64,000 nt of DNA, from NCBI GenBank assembly GCA_036924285.1, contig JAYKYS010000007.1:17546001-17610000 (forward strand), read 5' to 3'. Numbering within the stretch: the first letter of the stretch is position 1; each line of letters starts with the position of its first letter. Below, in pieces: positions 21,058 to 33,989 of the stretch. A model generated the notes under the pieces. That model saw only the letters and a list, made by a program, of their open reading frames with translations, was not told where the DNA came from and ran no database searches. This DNA is from Asterella californica (lineage: Eukaryota > Streptophyta > Marchantiopsida > Marchantiales > Aytoniaceae). The translations under genes were made by a program, and so were the position numbers.

Positions 21058-22350
21058 CTATTTCATGGAGATGACAGATGACCACAATCCACTTGGCTCA
21101 ACCTCCTTGTTGAAACTCCTCTCAGCTTGATCCTCAACCCTTGTGCCATAATTTCCAGCTTCCACGATTGCAATTGCTTGCGCTGATAGGTGGTCCTCAA
21201 CCAACTTCTTCATCCCTCCTCTACCAAAGTTGGTCTGAAGAAGTGTACCAGTATCCCTCAACGCTACTTTCCCATCTTTCCAGAAGATCACCTCTTGCTG
21301 TAAGGTATCACTGAACTCCTTGCAATCTCTGCGCGGATGATCGATACCATCGCACCAGATACACCGTTGGATCCAGCCTTGCTTCTCAACAAGTTTCGCT
21401 CCGCTTGTAGACCCTTGTTCCTCCAATCTGGTGAGCTTGATCTGCAGGTCTCGCATTCCACGCATGATCTCCTCAAGACTTGAGTCCTTCTTCGGAGATA
21501 CTATCGGTGTCTGAACAACTGGAACAGCAGGAGCAATCGGCACTACTTGTCTAGCAACAGGAACAACTGATCAAACTACAGGAACAAGTGTTACAGCAGT
21601 TGGTGCTGGTGTCAGTCTCCTAACAAGAACCTTCTCTCGCCTCCGCTCCCTCTTGGTGAGCAGACCAACAGCTTCTTCAACCTTCTTCTAGCTACTGGTC
21701 AATCCATCGTCCTCCTCCCGGTCTTCCAGAAGTACCTCTAGCTTCTCCTGCAACTTCTCATCTGCAGCCCGAAGAAATAGCTCTGTCTTGTTGGACTGCA
21801 ACGTCAACTTCTCCATCCTGGTCAGCCGTGAAAACTGCTTCTCAAACTCCCTGAGCAACTCTGTAGCTTGTAAACTCTTCCTCGGTTGCTCAACCCACTC
21901 CAAGAATGACTTCTTGGTGACTCGATCAGAGTCCTCCAAGAAGTACTCATCCATCAAAGCACGAGCAAACGTCTCCCAGTCCTTGTTAAAATGCTTCGTT
22001 AGCATTTTAACATGATCTCTAATCTCTGGAGCTGTTGCTAACTCAAACGTCTCAATCATCTCATCTTCTGAGACCCGGTTCAGCTCCATCTCCTTCACAT
22101 AATGCCTCAGATATCTTGAGACATCTCTCTCATTAAATTGGTCAATCCTACTGACCACCGCTTGTAGCGCCTTTGTTGCCAAAGCTTCCTTCCACTCATC
22201 AGACTGTTGCTGCCGTAAGAACATAGTGAAAGCTTGGAACATCGATGCAGTCGCCGGACCCAACTGCACCTTCGGCAACCCACCTGAACCACTAGCTCCA
22301 TCTCCATCACCTTTCCCATCCCCACTCGTGATTGCCAATCTCTTCTTCAA
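21058..22350 (-). pseudogene. Element B Gag
   Basis: One minus-strand frame from the ATG at 22350, interrupted by a TAG at 21688-21690 and a TGA near 21570. The N-terminal half is helical and charged like retrotransposon Gag. A CCHC knuckle (CIWCDGIDHPRRDC) lies near 21350. It starts about 60 bases inside the 5' LTR boundary at 22409. Confidence 0.75.
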
Positions 22351-22408
22351 AGTTCACACAGAAGAAATCTCCACCCCAGACCTTCACGTCGAGTTCACCA
22401 CCGTATCG

Positions 22409-24439
22409 TGTCGGATATTGCGTGAAGGATGTCCAGGAAAACGCGAGGTTCTTGGCTGTGGAGATGCTGTGTGTCGAACAGAGACAAGACAGAGAAGAAC
22501 AACCACGAAAACGAACGCGTAATATATACCAACTCCAAAAGTATGTACACTGCCGGTTCTTTCTCCTAAGAGCACGAAACTGATGAACGGACCAGAGCGG
22601 TCTGTAACCTACTTCAAAGCCCTAAAACAAACCCCTGAATCACAACCCTAACCCAAAACCGCCGAAGCGTAGCTCAAAGCAAGAGAAACTTCTCTTTGCT
22701 AACAAACAGAGCCACAACAATATCACGCAATCCAAACCCAAGTCCAAACCACATCCACCCACTAGCTCTTGGCTAAAGCTAGCTACCGCAAGCCGTACAC
22801 AACCAATTAAATCCCTAACGAACTCAAAAGGACGAACAAACTCGTAGCGAAGGATCCGAAAAAGATCTATCTGAGAACTTTCTCCTTTTGCCAAACGATC
22901 TTCAAATGTTGATAGGGTCTCCTTCCCTGACTCCTTTGGCTCAAGAAACCTTCAGATCCGACTCCGGATAGTCGAGATATCGCCGATTTTCGATCGCAAG
23001 TGATCGATCCTTCAAAAACTCCTCCCTGCGGCTTAAAACCGCACACCACGCACAAACGGATCGTCTAAACTGATATCCGTCTTCTCTGGTAGGTAGATCT
23101 AGCTACCCTGAATCCAACAAGACTCCAAACAAGCCGTTTGGAGTTCCCCTTGCAAAACCACTCGAGAAATTTGGTCGCAGATTGTCAAAAACTGACGTAA
23201 ATCGGCTCCCTGCGGCTCAAACTCGCTCACCACACCCAAACCAACAATCCAATTCACGTACAGTCTTCTCCTATGAGTAGATGAAGATTCCCTGATCGCG
23301 TAGGCACCAAGAACGAAGAGCTTGGCTCACCGATCGCGAAGAACAACCCAACCTCAGGTCGCAAGTGAACGAAAATTTGATGTAAGCGCTTCCCTGCGAG
23401 TCAATTTCACTCAGAACTTCCAAACCGCCCGATAAAAATTGGTATCGTCCTCAATTTCCTGTAGAACTCGGTGTTCTGATCTCGATGGATCCAATGATAG
23501 CAAGTTTGGACTCTGAAACGGCCCGAACGGTCCAACTCTCCTTCACAGATAACTGAAATCCCCAAATCTGCTTCCTGCGTCTCAATTTCCCTCAGTACAC
23601 ACTCCCCGATCCTTCTCTTCAAAAACCGTCTTAACATGTGCGTAGCCTGCACAGTTCTGAACCCAATGACATCTTGCGTGCGTGTATTGGACTTCCCAAA
23701 TCCTCAAACCATCCACCGACAGGTCGCAGACGCAAGCTAGCTCTTAAGCTGCCTCTTTGTTACAATCTCTGTACGTATGAACTTCACGCTGAATAATAAG
23801 AAGCAGGCCCCTTACGTCTTTGATATAATGCCTGAAGCCTCAAATACCCAGTCAGCAAGTAACTAGAGCCTAGCTTGATTTTACCTTCTTTCGAATCACA
23901 TAACTTTTTCTCTAGATGTCCAAACGAAGTAAACAAGATACTCATGGAAAGCTGACAACGAGCTCTACGCATCTATGCGATAAAAGTGAAGATCTGAAGT
24001 TGTGCCAAAAAACCCATAAGCTGGGGCCTAGCTTATATTTGCATTCTTTCGAATCGCATAACTTCTTCTCTAGATGTCCAAACGAGATAAACAAGATACC
24101 CATGGAAAGCTGAAAACGAGCTCTACCCATCTATGCGATAAATGTGAAGATCCGAAGTTGTGCCAAAAACCCGTAAGCTGGAGCCTAGCTTGTTTTCTCC
24201 ATCTTTCGAGTCTTGTAACTTCTCCACTAGGCGTCCAAACGAAGTAGACAAAGTGTCTATGGAATGCTGACAAGGAGCTAGCTCTATGGAGCTCTATCCA
24301 CTGATGCGATGAAAGCGAAGATCCGAAATGATGCCAAAAGCCTATAATCAAGGGCCTAGCTTGTCTTTTCACGAGTGTTTTTTGGAGCGACAAGCATCGA
24401 ACTTTGGATTTCATATAGGAGCCGGTCCACGACACGACA
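22409..24439 (-). repeat. Element B 5' LTR
   Basis: Direct repeat of 3529-5541, including the ~159-bp internal tandem units (about 23868-24370). Element A sequence resumes directly after it at 24440. Confidence 0.85.
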
Positions 24440-24973
24440 ACGTCGGATGCGATCAACAAGTGTTACTGCTCAGACACTTCTGAGCTCTTTGTCTATTGAG
24501 TCGGTGGAGACAAAGATTGGGGGCGAGGCGTGTGAAGTTCTTCATCCTTGGACATCATGAGATGTCATAATAGTGAGTGTGGAGCTCGCAGTTAGGACTG
24601 CATGAGTTTTTCGCACAGTGGAGGTCGAGGTTGTTGATGACGAGCAGAAGGAAACTGATCCAGAGATTACAAGATAGTAGTCAACGACTTCGTCTTCTAT
24701 CTTCGTATTCTATCTATCTTCTATCTAGCGTGATGACAGAGGATACTTGGGAGCCAGAGATTGGACCCAAGCTTATAGAAGAGGAGAGACAAAGAGTTCA
24801 AAGATTCCTGAAGAGCTACAAGAATTGTTTTGCTTCAGTACGAAGGATTTGGGTATCTTGAAAGGACCTGGTATACAAATTGACTTGACTAATGACACGT
24901 CTATCTTTCGACGTCCTTACAGATACAGTGACATGAAGAGAGCTTTGATTCAGAGTAGGACTCAAGACTTGTT
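24440..24973 (+). pseudogene. Element A: end of ORF1 and start of ORF2
   Basis: Matches C 12292-12800. The junction between frames is again a stop (TAG TAG at about 24675, where C has TAA). RT begins but is interrupted at 24973 by the LTR of element D. Confidence 0.8.
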
Positions 24974-25560
24974 TGTCGCGCCCCTCATTCTCAAGATCAG
25001 GCGCAGACGCGAACAACAAAACCCTAGCGGACTTGCGCTAGGTTGTGAACGCTACGAGTAGGACTTAACGGCTTGGCCGGCAAGTCGGGATCAGATGAAC
25101 CCTAAGTGGTTCTCTGAACCAAGGTTGGAACCTTGGGTTAGGACATAAGGGCCTACCCCAAGAGGGCCCCAGACGAACGCTGACCTAAGGAGGCGAGTCT
25201 GGGAACGGACTAAAACATGAGTCTCAGACATAGGTCTGAGACGTGGGTCCGAGACACGGGACCGAGACGTGGGTCCGAGACGCAGACGAACCACAGGGTT
25301 CGACCCTGGGTCTAGACCACAGGTTTCGGAAAAACTACTAAGTGTTGGAGCTCCAGGGACGTTTTAGGTCGTGGACGGAGCTCCACGTAAGATCTCGAGG
25401 CGAGTGAGGTATCATTGGAAAGGTCTCGTCGAGTGCTTTCCAGTGATATATAACACTCCTCGATCTGACCTCCGAGCTGGAAGTTATGGCCGAACCACAA
25501 TCGGGTTGTGATATAATTTTCAGGGACCAAAGAGGAGGGCGGGCCGCCGATCCCCAGAAG

Positions 25561-25570
25561 TATATATGAG
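25561..25570 (+). promoter_or_regulatory. TATA box in element D 5' LTR
   Basis: TATATATGAG followed by a G run. The same word lies at 34567-34576 in the 3' LTR. Confidence 0.5.
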
Positions 25571-25602
25571 GGGGGGCTCGATGCCTGGGTGGGCCAGGAC
25601 GA

Positions 25603-28060
25603 TGTCGTGTGACGTGCTTTCTTATCTGGGAATACACCGGGTATCTAGCTGTAGAGAGTACGTGTCGCACTCCGTGGCTCAGAACCAGTGACCACCCAAA
25701 CCTCTCTCTGATCTCCAAGTACACTTTGAACTTTTCTCGCTATGATATCCTCACGTCCTCTCGGCAGATCTCTCTCTTACTCAACTAGGAATAGAACCGG
25801 GGTAACAAGCACGGGCAACTTGTTCCTGCCATCACCGCAAGCACTCTTGGGTCTGCTGGTCATCACTCCAGCCTCACCACAAGAGAAATACCAGCACTCC
25901 TAATAGAAAAGAAATCTAAGCGCAACGCCCGCACACAAATCCAATCAAAACCAACTGGGCGTACAAACAGGCATGCGGGTATGGAGAGGATCCAAACACA
26001 GGAAATACAGTCAACAACTCTCCATACCCATGATCAAGTGCTCTGAAGCACTGGCAAAACCTCCAGGTCGACCTGTTCTTCAAAAAGAATCTTAACTCTT
26101 GCGCCTTTCGGAGCAAGAACCTCTCAACTTTACCTCGCTGTCACTCCTCAACCACAGCTCAGAACGAGATGAAACCAAGGCCAACAGATAGCCTGTAGAA
26201 TAATCTCTCTATTAAGGTATTACATGCAGAGAGATCATCTCTGAGTTGGCATCTATGCCCTTCCAAAGTTCGCTGTTTCTATAACACGGTACTATTTCAA
26301 CAGAACTTTGTTGTGAGGAATCGAACAACAAAGTTCTGTTGTTCGATTCCTAGCAGATCTTCAACCAAACTCTCGGAACGATCAAGCTCTTATCGCTGTT
26401 TTTATAACATGATACTATTTCGACAGAACTTTGCTGTTCGATTCCTCACAAACCGCTCGATCAAAACAGCTCAAACTTCTCAGGAAGCTAATGTGTCACC
26501 ATCACTACCACTCTGTAAAATTTCACCAGCAGATCCTCAACCAAACTCTCGGAATGATCCAAGCCCTTTTCGTCAATGACACAAGACGATATGCAGACCC
26601 TTGTGCACAAAAACAACGTTTCCCTTCAACCCAATAACCCAAAATTTCACAGGTAGGTAGCTGACTGTACCTTCTCAGACCCTGGAAGGTTTCATAGAAA
26701 ATTTCGACCTCAAACTCCCCATATCTCTCTCAATGTCTCATGTTTACAGTCGCCTACTATCATAACCTCCGATTTGAGACAACCAACTTCAGCTGGCCAT
26801 AACCTTTTCACTCCGGCTTGGAATCGATTGATCTCGGAGTCCATTGGCAAGCCCATCTCAAAAGCTTTCCAGCAACAGTCAATTCATCTCCAGCAACCTC
26901 ACAGAACTCCCAAAAAGTGAGAAAGACTTCACGGAAATGAAATTGGTCACGAATTTGACCCTCCCAGCTTCAATTGATCGAAACTTTCTCATCCGCGCTT
27001 CAAATCCAGCAACCATTGAGTCTACAGGCATCCTCGTCTCCCAAGCTTTCCAACCATATCTCACACTCCGCGAATGGACCACGGGAAGTGCCTCTAACCC
27101 TCAAAACGTGAAAGAAACTTGGTAGAAGGTGATTGGTCAAACTTTCGACCAATGAGAAACAAGTTGACAAAAAGGGTTTTGTCTTCACTCACATGACAAA
27201 CACACAAAGAACGAATTTTTATCCAAGAGTACCATTTAGGCCTCAAAGTTTATATTGAACAAACTACAAACACGTGTCGTTGACGATGTCGTCGGCCACG
27301 AAGCACGTAAACACGAAGTACAAATTACGCTCAATAGAGAGTCAGAATCCCGACTCTAAAACGGTTGACAATAAACGGAACTACAAAGGGAACAGATGAA
27401 GCTATTATCTGGTTGTAATAATCCTCACCGAAGTTCCTCACGACAAACTCACGATGCGCCACCTTTGGTCGACTGTAACATCGTATTTCGACCCAAGTGT
27501 TGAACGGAACTCTCGCTGGGAAGTTCAGATCCAACGGAGAATCCATACCACATCAGAGCAAGATGTAGACAGTAAGATCCCAAACAGCGTCGTACGTGAC
27601 AATGGGCAGAACGATAGGATCCGGAGTAGCCATCACCGCAGCCATAAACGACTCTCCCCAATGAGCTACCATAAATACTCGAAAGTGATCTCGCGGCAGA
27701 CAATGGATCTTAATGACGAATGGATGCGCAAGTGGAAGATCAGGAGCACGAAAGGGTTCTCCGTTCATGCCTACCACTCGCACTGCCACCGCTTACTTCA
27801 TCCGATGATACTGATCACACTCCACTAGACTTGGATACTCTACACTCTATATCTCAAGCTCCGCACACCTCTCTTCTTATACATCAATCTCCCATGTGAC
27901 GACAAGAGTACTACTCTTATCTCCACTCAGCGAAGAGTACACGGATCGTCCACGTGGAGCCTTATCTTTTGACACGATAAGGTCCCAGTGGCTCCTCAAC
28001 ACCAAACACGTACGAAGGATATGTGGTGGTTTCACACCCTAGCCAATCCACAACACGACA
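25603..28060. mobile_element. Insertion F: probable solo LTR (2458 bp) in the D 5' LTR
   Basis: Begins TGTCGTGT and ends ACACGACA, an 8-bp inverted terminal repeat, flanked by ACGA at 25599-25602 and 28061-28064. The unsplit D 3' LTR has this site empty. Read on the minus strand its start shares TGTCGTGTTGTGGA with the B LTR start, so it may be a solo LTR of a related family. No protein is recognised. Short internal duplications of an ACAAAGTTCTGTTGTTCG word lie near 26300-26450. Confidence 0.7.
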
Positions 28061-28563
28061 ACGAGTCACCCGACCCCAGGGTTCGGCGGACGGACTCTGG
28101 GGGCATGAGGTGATGGCTGGGCTAGTTCCAAGGCATGTTCCGATCTAGACTTGGACGGCTAGACCTAGGAACGATGTAAGGGCTGGGGCAAGACTAGGGA
28201 ACGAGTCGGCGGGTTAGACCACCGTTCGGGAGCCTGGATCCAGACGGACATCACGGGCGGTTGGGCCGCTAGGTGTGCTGGAGGCACCGTTTAGGACCCT
28301 GGACTTTATGGGAAGTCCTCCCCAAGTCATATTGTGACTTGCTCATGTTTGGGACCGACTTAGGCGGATCTAAGTCGGGACTTAGGATTGCTGAGCTTGA
28401 TGATTAGGGAGACGGTCCGGCTCCGGTCCGGACCAACCAGAACTAAGATAAGTGGTGCATGGACGCTAACTTGTGATTGTGTTTGCAGGTTAGCGGTGTA
28501 AAGTTTGCGACCTACTGAGTTAGATCTTCCGCTGGCGCAACAAGACGGTAGGTGCGCGAAAAG

Positions 28564-28575
28564 TGGTATCAGAGC
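28564..28575 (+). promoter_or_regulatory. Element D primer-binding site
   Basis: TGGTATCAGAGC just after the 5' LTR fits the 3' end of initiator methionine tRNA, the usual primer of plant LTR retrotransposons. Confidence 0.85.
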
Positions 28576-28682
28576 CGACGCTTCGGTGAGCGAGAACTTG
28601 AAGTAGCGGCTGAAGGCTGGACGCTTGAGGAGGGACGCAAGACACGAAGCGGATCAACGTTTCTAGGTGAACACTTGGAGCA

Positions 28683-31600
28683 ATGGCCGAGGACGGACAG
28701 AGTTCCAGGAGAAAGACCAAGAAACGAGGAGCGGCTAACGGGAACAGATCGACTCGAGCTAGCCTCGAGGCACAGTCAAGGGACGACAACCGACAACCTT
28801 CGCCCCAACGTCAAGGGAGCCCTGTACCAGCTGCGGTATCGGTGCAGCAAGATGGAGTCTTGCCAGCGGTACCCAACGATTCAGACACGGACAGTCAAGG
28901 AGCCTTGTATGCGGAACTCATCAAGATGATGAAGACCATGCAGGAAGGCATGGCCTCCAGGGATAAACGTATCGCCGAGCTTGAGGCAGGCCAAGGAAGT
29001 TCCTCGTCTACCAGGAAGCTTTGTAAGACGAATTTGCCGACCCCGTTTTCAGGTATAGGACGGGCTCGCAAGGTTAAGGATTTCTTAACTGAGTTGGATC
29101 TATACTTTGAGGCGCAACAGGCTAAGGAATCTGACAAGGTGAGAGCGGCGGTTACGTTCCTGAAGGACCATGCGCTTCTCTGGTGGACTGCATACCGGGA
29201 TGAGCATGCCTTGACTGTCTCGGCGCTTAGTTGGAAGGAGTTCAAGGAGTTGCTTGCAGGATGATTCACTCCGGAGTATCAAAGGATTCAAGACGGTGTT
29301 GAGTTGGTGAGACTGAAGCAGACGGGGACCTTAAGCGCTTACGTACGCGAGTTCAGTGCCAAGCTGGATTTGTTCTCCAAGTGGACTGAGGAGACCAAGA
29401 TATGTATATTCATTGGGGGACTCAAGTCTAGCTCGGAGAAGGCTCTCTTTCATATGCCAAAGCTACCAGAGACAAGTGCCGAACTTTTGAAGCTAGCGGA
29501 GTGAATTGGGGACGACAAAGTCCAGCAGCAGAAACCCTTTGAACCACGCAGCACGGACAAGTTCCAAAAGAAGAACAAGGGCTTCAAGCGACAGTGGGAT
29601 GGGGGTGAGAAGGATCGGAAGGATTCTTCTGCCCCGGCAGCAAAGCGCCAGCAAACAGGAGTGAAACCGAAGGGGCAGACACCTCAGAAGGGCAATAGGG
29701 CTAAGTTTACTTGCTACAACTGTGGCGAGGCGGGCCATATTGCTAAGGGGTGTACGAAACCTAAGGTTAGTAACTGTAGCATGAATGCATTTGTTGCAAA
29801 AGACTTGTTGGAGGGCCAGATGACTGTGACCTTGAGAACCACGAAGAAGACGCCGGGATTGATGTTTCTACAAGCCAAGGTTGCTAACCGTGATGTTACT
29901 TTTCTTGTGGACACAGGAGCGACTCACTCCTTCATAAGTCCGAAGTTGGTGAAGAAGTTGGGCTTGTCTACCTCCAAGGCAGACAAGTCTATTCAGGTGC
30001 GCTTTGCCAAGGGCAAGACGTACCAGATTTCTGAAGTGGCCTTGGACGTACGATTTGTGTGTGGAAAGTTGGAGTTCACAAAGAACTTCACGGTGTGCGA
30101 GATGGATGATATCCATGCGGTTTTGGGGAATACTTTCTTGGACAAGTTTGAAGTGGAACTTAGGCGGAAACCTTTAAGGTTAAACATTAGAGTTAAAGGG
30201 CGGAAGCTGGGAGTGAGGCTAATCCGGAAGGCGCAGAAAATTGATGACTTTGCAGTGAATTTGATCAAAGACAAACAGATGGACTTCAACGACGGGGTCA
30301 TGTGTTTGATGCGAGTTGCAGATTTGATGGCGGGTGACAGACAAGAGGAAACATCAGGAGACGCGACTAAACTTCCGAAGGTGCTTCGTGAAGTGATTAA
30401 GGAGTTTGAGGATGTCTTGACGGATGAGTTACCTGCTGAGTTACCTCCAAGGCGGGTGGTGGATCACAAGATCGAGGTCTTGTCAAGATCAGAACCACCT
30501 TCCAAAGCCCCTTATCGACTCAATCAGGTGGAACTCCTTGAGTTGAAAAGACAACTCGGCGAGCTATTAGCGCGGGGATATATTCGAACCAGCAAGTCAC
30601 CTTATGGAGCCCCAGTTCTTTTTGCAAAGAAGAAGGATGGGAAGTTACGACTCTGCGTAGATTATCGTGCACTCAATAAGGTGACGGTGAAGAATAACTA
30701 TCCCTTGCCAAGGATAGATGACCTCTTTGATAGGTTAGCGGGTGCGAAGTACTTCAGCAGGATAGACTTGAAGTCAGGATATTACCAGATCCGGATAGCT
30801 GACCCAGATATTGAGAAGACCGCTTGTCGAACCAGATACGGATCGTTTGAATTCATGGTGATGCCATTTGGACTCTGCAACGCCCCTTCGACGTTCACTA
30901 CATTGATGAACATAATTTTTCGCGAGGAGATGGATGAGTTTGTCATCGTTTACATCGACGACATATTGATCTACTCCAAAACCTTGGAGTCGCACGCGGA
31001 GCAGCTACGGGTGGTGTTGACGAAGCTACGGGAGCATAAGCTGTTTGCCAACATTGACAAGAGTGAGTTTGGTTTGGAGCGCATTAACTTCTTGGGACAT
31101 GTAATTAGTGCAGAAGGAGTCGGCCCGGATATGCAGAAGGTGGACGCGATTGTGACTTGGGAGCCTCCGACTACAGTGAAGGGAATGCGGCGATTCTTAG
31201 GATTGGCGCAGTTCTACCGCAAGTATGTGAAGGGGTTTTCAAAGATCGCGAAGCCGCTGACGGACTGGACGGGCAAAGCCGCATAGGTAAGTTGGACCAA
31301 GGAGGTGGATGATGCGTTTCAGACGATCAAAGTTATTTTGTCAAAGGCGCCAGTATTGAAGCTGCCGGAGTTCGACAAACCATTCGAAGTGCACACGGAC
31401 GCGAGCGACTATGCGATTGGCGGAGTGTTGGTGCAGGATGGAAAACCTGTAGCGTACGAAAGCAAGAAGCTATCTGGGACAGAGAGTCGATGGCCGACTC
31501 ACGAGAAGGAATTGTTTGCGGTGGTTCATTGCTTGAGGAAATGGCGGCATTACTTGGGACTTCACAAGACCCAAGTGTATACTGATAACATCTCGCTCAA

Positions 31601-33242
31601 GTACTTTGAGACACAAGATCGGGTGACGCCAAAGCAACTACGGTGGCATGATACCTTAGCGCTCATGAATGTGGAATTAATCCACAAAGCGGGAAAGGAC
31701 AATGTGGTTCCTGACGCCTTGAGTCGCAAGGAGGAATATCTTCCCTCGTCAACACAGATTTTGCGAGCTATGTATCCTAAGGAGTCAGACTTGGAGAGGC
31801 GAATACATGAAGGTTACATGGGCGATGACCAAGCGAAGGAGTACCTGGAACAAATCAAGCGAGGAGTGAAGTTGCAGAACATGCAGCTAAGACATGGTTT
31901 ACTCATGTTCAAGCAAAGTCGGGTTTATGTAGGACAAGGAAAACTTCGGACTAAGTTACTCAAAGAATGTCATGATGCGCCCTTATCAGGACATAAAGGA
32001 GAAAAGTCCACTTTAGCAGTAATAGCTAAAACGTTTTATTGGCCCCACATGAAAGACGATGTTTCCCACTTTGTGAAAACATGCGTAACCTGTCAAGCGA
32101 ATCGTGTTTCTTACGAGAAGAAACAAGGATTGTTTCATCCTTTGCCGATTCCAGCCAGACCTTGGGAAAGCATTAGCATGGACTTCATTACCTCTCTGCC
32201 TGACTCGAATGGATACAACGCAATTTTTGTGATAGTTGATCGGTTTAGCAAACTAGCACAGTTTGCTCCGACCTTGGACACTGCAACAGCGTTCACGACT
32301 TCTCGGTTGTTCTTAGATACTTGGTGGCGTTCACATGGATTGCCTCGGAGTATTATTTCAGATAGAGACTCTAAGTTCACAAGTGCCTTCTGGAAACACT
32401 TGTTCCAAAAATTGGGGACTAAATTAAAATTTAGTACCGCCTTTCATCCGGAAACAGATGGGCAAACGAAACGAGTTAACTCGGTTCTGAATCAATACTT
32501 GAGGAATTATGTGAGCGCGGACCAAAGTGATTGGGCGGAGTGGCTCAGTCTTGCGGAGTATTGCTACAATTCCACGAAGCATTCGGCAACCGGCGAATCG
32601 CCTTTCTTGCTGGCTTACGGACAGGAGCCAGAAGGGCCTCTTGACTTGACTCTTGCAGGGAGTTCTACATCGGCACGACCAAGAACACGGCAAACATCAG
32701 CTGAAGAGTTGGTGGCGGCAATGCAGCGGCGCGAGGAGCAAGTTAAGAAGAACCTCGAGAAGGCGCAGAAAAGATACACAAAGCAGGTAAACAAGCATCG
32801 GTGGCAAGTGAAGTTTCAAGTGGGCGAAGAAGTATGGTTAAGTGCGAAAAACTTCACACTTCCGAAGGAAATATCGGTGAAGTTTTCATCGAAGTTCGCA
32901 GGACCTTTTGTCATTGTCAAGAATCCGCACGAAGACGTCTATACCTTAGACCTTCCTCGCGAGTGGCAGTTGCATCCGACTTTCCATGTTTCTTTATTAA
33001 AGAAATACTTCAAGGATGATTGGCGACCAGAGCGCAAACAGGTTCTCAGACCTCAACCTGATGTCGTGCAAGGCGAAGCAGAATATGAGGTGGAGTCCAT
33101 TTTGCGCTCCCGGCGCAAATCAAACCGGATGGAGTACTTGGTCAAATGGCGTGGTTACCATTTGAAGGAAGCAACTTGGGTGCCAGAGGAAGATCTCGCA
33201 CATGCGAGTGAAGTATTAGACCTCTTCAAACGGAGGCAATGA
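28683..33242 (+). pseudogene. Element D Gag-Pol polyprotein with chromodomain (three in-frame stops)
   Basis: A single frame of about 1519 codons from the ATG at 28683, broken by TGA at 29262, TGA at 29502 and TAG at 31284. Order: Gag; CCHC knuckle [14 protein letters not shown] near 29712; protease LVDTGATHS near 29905; RT with [10 protein letters not shown] and YIDDILIYS near 30950; RNase H with HTDASDYAIGG near 31390; integrase zinc site near 31970-32095; core with MDFI near 32180 and SDRDSKF near 32360. The usual catalytic Glu reads Lys in GQTKRVN near 32465. The C-terminal chromodomain (about 33090-33230) has the YLVKWRGY and TWVPEEDL hallmarks. It would bind methylated histone H3 and steer integration. 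Confidence 0.9.
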
Positions 33243-33975
33243 CAACAAGGGCGTTAGCAAGATGAGGACATCTCCTTCCAGCGAGGGGTGAAGAAACGAC
33301 GAACCATACGAGTAGCAACTTGAGGCGAATTGGGCCGATGGACTTTGTACTTTGACTTGTGTTTGGAAATAAAGATTTTGTTTCTTGAAAAATTGTCTAA
33401 GTGTATTGGTAGTGCATGGCTATGACTAGTTCTGATCAGATGCCTAGGATGTTGTCAAGAGGAGGAACGAAGCACACTCAAAGGAAGCGAGCTGGTTTGG
33501 ATAAGCATCTAAATCAACACTAAGTCTTGATGTCAAGACTTAGGTTTGCCGTAGCGTTGGCAAAGCAAGTATGAACTTTCATACTTGTCTTGGGGCTTGG
33601 GGTGATCTTGCTTTGCGGTTTTCTAACTGCAAAGTAAACTTAGTCGCGCGTCTAAGTCAAATCAGATTGCGACCGGAAAGTGAGTTTCGGGGGACCTTGT
33701 AAGTAGGTGTGAATACTTATAGTTTGCAAGTTAGAGTCTTAAGTAGAACGTTTAGAAGTTGTCAACTAGTTTTGTTTAGGGTAAGCCAAAAAGGTAAGGC
33801 TTTTCCCGAGACTAGTTGGAATTTTCTAAGTGTTCTAGCGACAACTTAAGACTCAAGCTAAGAAGAGAATTGCGGGTTAGCTACCAGAACGCAATTCTGA
33901 CGCCAAGGGGTTGGCTACCCATTTTGAACTTGGTGTTAACTTAAAGGATCATTGTTGATGAGGGCATCAACCTCC
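33243..33975 (+). other. Element D 3' untranslated region
   Basis: Non-coding stretch between the chromodomain stop and the purine tract. No other feature is recognised. Confidence 0.5.
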
Positions 33976-33989
33976 AAAGTGGGGGTGAG
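33976..33989 (+). promoter_or_regulatory. Element D polypurine tract
   Basis: AAAGTGGGGGTGAG immediately before the 3' LTR. Confidence 0.75.

Larger units (their letters stand above)
3529..24439 (-). mobile_element. Element B: Ty3/gypsy retrotransposon, minus strand, carrying element C inside
   Basis: Two ~2.0 kb direct LTRs (3529-5541 and 22409-24439) bound a minus-strand gypsy body: Gag, protease, RT, RNase H and integrase, read from 22350 down to 5629. Element C (6361-16323) lies within the integrase core. An inverted LTR fragment (17591-18316) lies between RT and RNase H. The frame is broken repeatedly, so this copy is dead. The LTRs start TGTCGTG and end CCGACA when read on the minus strand. 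No clean target duplication is visible in the flanking element A sequence. Confidence 0.85.
24974..28561 (+). repeat. Element D 5' LTR, split by insertion F
   Basis: LTR sequence runs 24974-25602 and 28065-28561, about 1126 bp in total, with F between. It begins TGTCGCGCC. A TATA box (TATATATGAG) lies at 25561-25570; F sits about 33 bases after it, near the expected transcription start, so this promoter is probably disabled. Confidence 0.85.
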
